From assembly GCA_030699295.1 (NCBI GenBank), contig JAUYJQ010000023.1:1-12677 (forward strand): 12,677 nt of DNA. The letters are read 5' to 3'. Position 1 is the stretch's first letter. Every line of letters begins with the position of its first letter. This document shows positions 11,799-12,677 of the stretch, in pieces. Below the pieces are notes generated by a model. The model was not told the DNA's origin. It made no database searches and worked only from the letters and a program-made list of their open reading frames with translations. The position numbers and the translations under genes were made by a program. Origin of the DNA: Candidatus Beckwithbacteria bacterium. GTDB lineage: Bacteria > Patescibacteriota > Microgenomatia > UBA1400 > CG1-02-47-37.

Positions 11799-12677
11799 CC
11801 GACCGATCCCTCCATGTTAAGTTCAATCAACCGGTTCATCTCTACCGCAAATTCCAGCGGCAGTTTTTTGACTACCGGCTCGATAAAGCCATTAACCACC
11901 ATCGCCCGGGCTTGGTCTTCAGATAACCCCCGGCTCATCAAATAAAACAACTGCTCCTCGCCGACTTTAGAGACAGTCGCTTCGTGCTCTAATTTGGCGT
12001 CGCTTTCCCAAATCCGGTTTTTAGGGTAAGTATCGCTTCGGGATTTACTGTCCAAAATTAAGGCGTCGCAAATCACTTTGGACCGGCTGCCTTTGGCGCC
12101 TTTGTTAATCTGGACCAAGCCCCGATAGCTGCTGCGGCCGCCGCCCAGACTGACTGATTTAGACACAATCAAACTAGAGGTGTTGGGGGCTAAATGAATG
12201 GCTTTACTGCCCACATCTTGGTGTTGATCGCTATTGGATAGAGCAATCGATAAAGTTTCTCCCCGGGCACCCTCGCCGGCCAATATAAACGACGGGTACT
12301 TCATGGTCACTTTTGAGCCTAAGTTGGCATCGGTCCAGATCATCTCGCCCCGTCTTTCCACCCAGGCCCGCTTGGTGACCAAATTGTAAATGTTTTTGTA
12401 CCAGTTTTGGACAGTAGTGTACTGGACCCGGGCGCGCGGTTTAACCAAAATCTCCACCACGGCCGCGTGCAAACTAGACTCTGAGTAAGCCGAGGCTGTA
12501 CAACCCTCGGTATAGTGCACCATGCTACCCGCTTTGGCAATAATCAGGGTCCGCTCAAACTGGCCAAATTGAGGGGTGTTGATGCGAAAATATGCCTGCA
12601 GCGGCTGATCCAATTTCACCCCTTTGGGCACATAGACAAAGCTGCCGCCGGACCAAACGGCCGTATTTAAAGCGCTG
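11795..12677 (-). CDS. sufB: SufB, Fe-S cluster assembly scaffold, 5' end outside window
   Basis: The visible 293 residues are the C-terminal part; the frame runs open to the window edge. It begins in the conserved ALNTAVWSGGSFVYVPKGV region. It continues with GSMVHYTEGCTA, NWYKNIYNLVTKR, GEGARGETLS, ICDALILD with the conserved Cys (visible residue about 203), and LEHEATVSKVGEEQLFYLMSRGLS with the conserved His (about 231), ending in LPLEFAVEMNRLIELNMEGSVG. These are full-length SufB features, so this is the main scaffold subunit. A GTG at 12631 is an internal Val codon, not the start, because conserved sequence continues upstream of it. Its stop overlaps the sufD start. The sufC gene, if present, lies beyond the window. 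Confidence 0.96.
   Translation of the reverse strand, partial: SALNTAVWSGGSFVYVPKGVKLDQPLQAYFRINTPQFGQFERTLIIAKAGSMVHYTEGCTASAYSESSLHAAVVEILVKPRARVQYTTVQNWYKNIYNLVTKRAWVERRGEMIWTDANLGSKVTMKYPSFILAGEGARGETLSIALSNSDQHQDVGSKAIHLAPNTSSLIVSKSVSLGGGRSSYRGLVQINKGAKGSRSKVICDALILDSKSRSDTYPKNRIWESDAKLEHEATVSKVGEEQLFYLMSRGLSEDQARAMVVNGFIEPVVKKLPLEFAVEMNRLIELNMEGSVG

Noticed and set aside
1..12677. Alternative genetic code (UGA as Gly), tRNA genes, CRISPR array or mobile element
   Set aside because: TGA is used as a true stop at several gene ends; no cloverleaf, spaced repeats, terminal inverted repeats or transposase sequence was seen by eye.

Overview
The window looks like a chromosomal piece of a streamlined bacterium, most likely a Candidate Phyla Radiation (Patescibacteria) member, perhaps Microgenomates-like. 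This placement is an inference. It rests on very tight gene packing, short and divergent enzyme versions, a pared-down SUF operon, and promoter boxes lying almost on top of start codons. TGA ends at least eight genes (for example those of the ferredoxin, SufS, SufB and the HD-domain protein), so the standard bacterial code applies and the UGA=Gly code of SR1/Gracilibacteria does not. Seventeen protein genes are called, two of them cut by the window edges. No tRNA, rRNA, CRISPR array, insertion sequence or phage gene was seen, and no gene-free stretch reaches even 100 bases.

Layout. (1) 1-438 (+) is the C-terminal end of a class A penicillin-binding protein. (2) 412-4982 (-) is a six-gene operon read right to left: LOG-family protein, RpiB, GAPDH, Rpe-like epimerase, PfkB-family kinase and a membrane-anchored class A beta-lactamase-like serine hydrolase. 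(3) 5004-5546 (-) is a membrane-anchored protein with an RskA-like outer domain. (4) 5614-6795 (+) is a GT4 glycosyltransferase. (5) 6792-8700 (-) holds a 65-residue conserved small protein, a three-cysteine ferredoxin, an FNR-type flavin reductase and an HD-domain protein. (6) 8722-9471 (+) is a short PfkB-family kinase. (7) 9443-12677 (-) is a SUF operon in the order sufB (partial), sufD, sufS, sufU, DUF1858 protein.

How the parts may work together. The operon in (2) could pass ribose 5-phosphate, possibly released from nucleotides by the LOG protein, through RpiB and Rpe toward triose phosphate and GAPDH. The SUF operon would supply Fe-S clusters, and the reductase/ferredoxin pair would be one consumer. 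The PBP, the beta-lactamase-like protein and the glycosyltransferase suggest envelope work.

The strongest non-coding signal concerns promoters. Five genes have a -10-like hexamer ending only 7-9 bases before the ATG, which predicts leaderless or nearly leaderless mRNAs. Two of these share one symmetric -10 element between divergent genes. A third lies in a perfect 16-base palindrome at the head of the sugar-phosphate operon. Two other genes carry strong Shine-Dalgarno sites instead.
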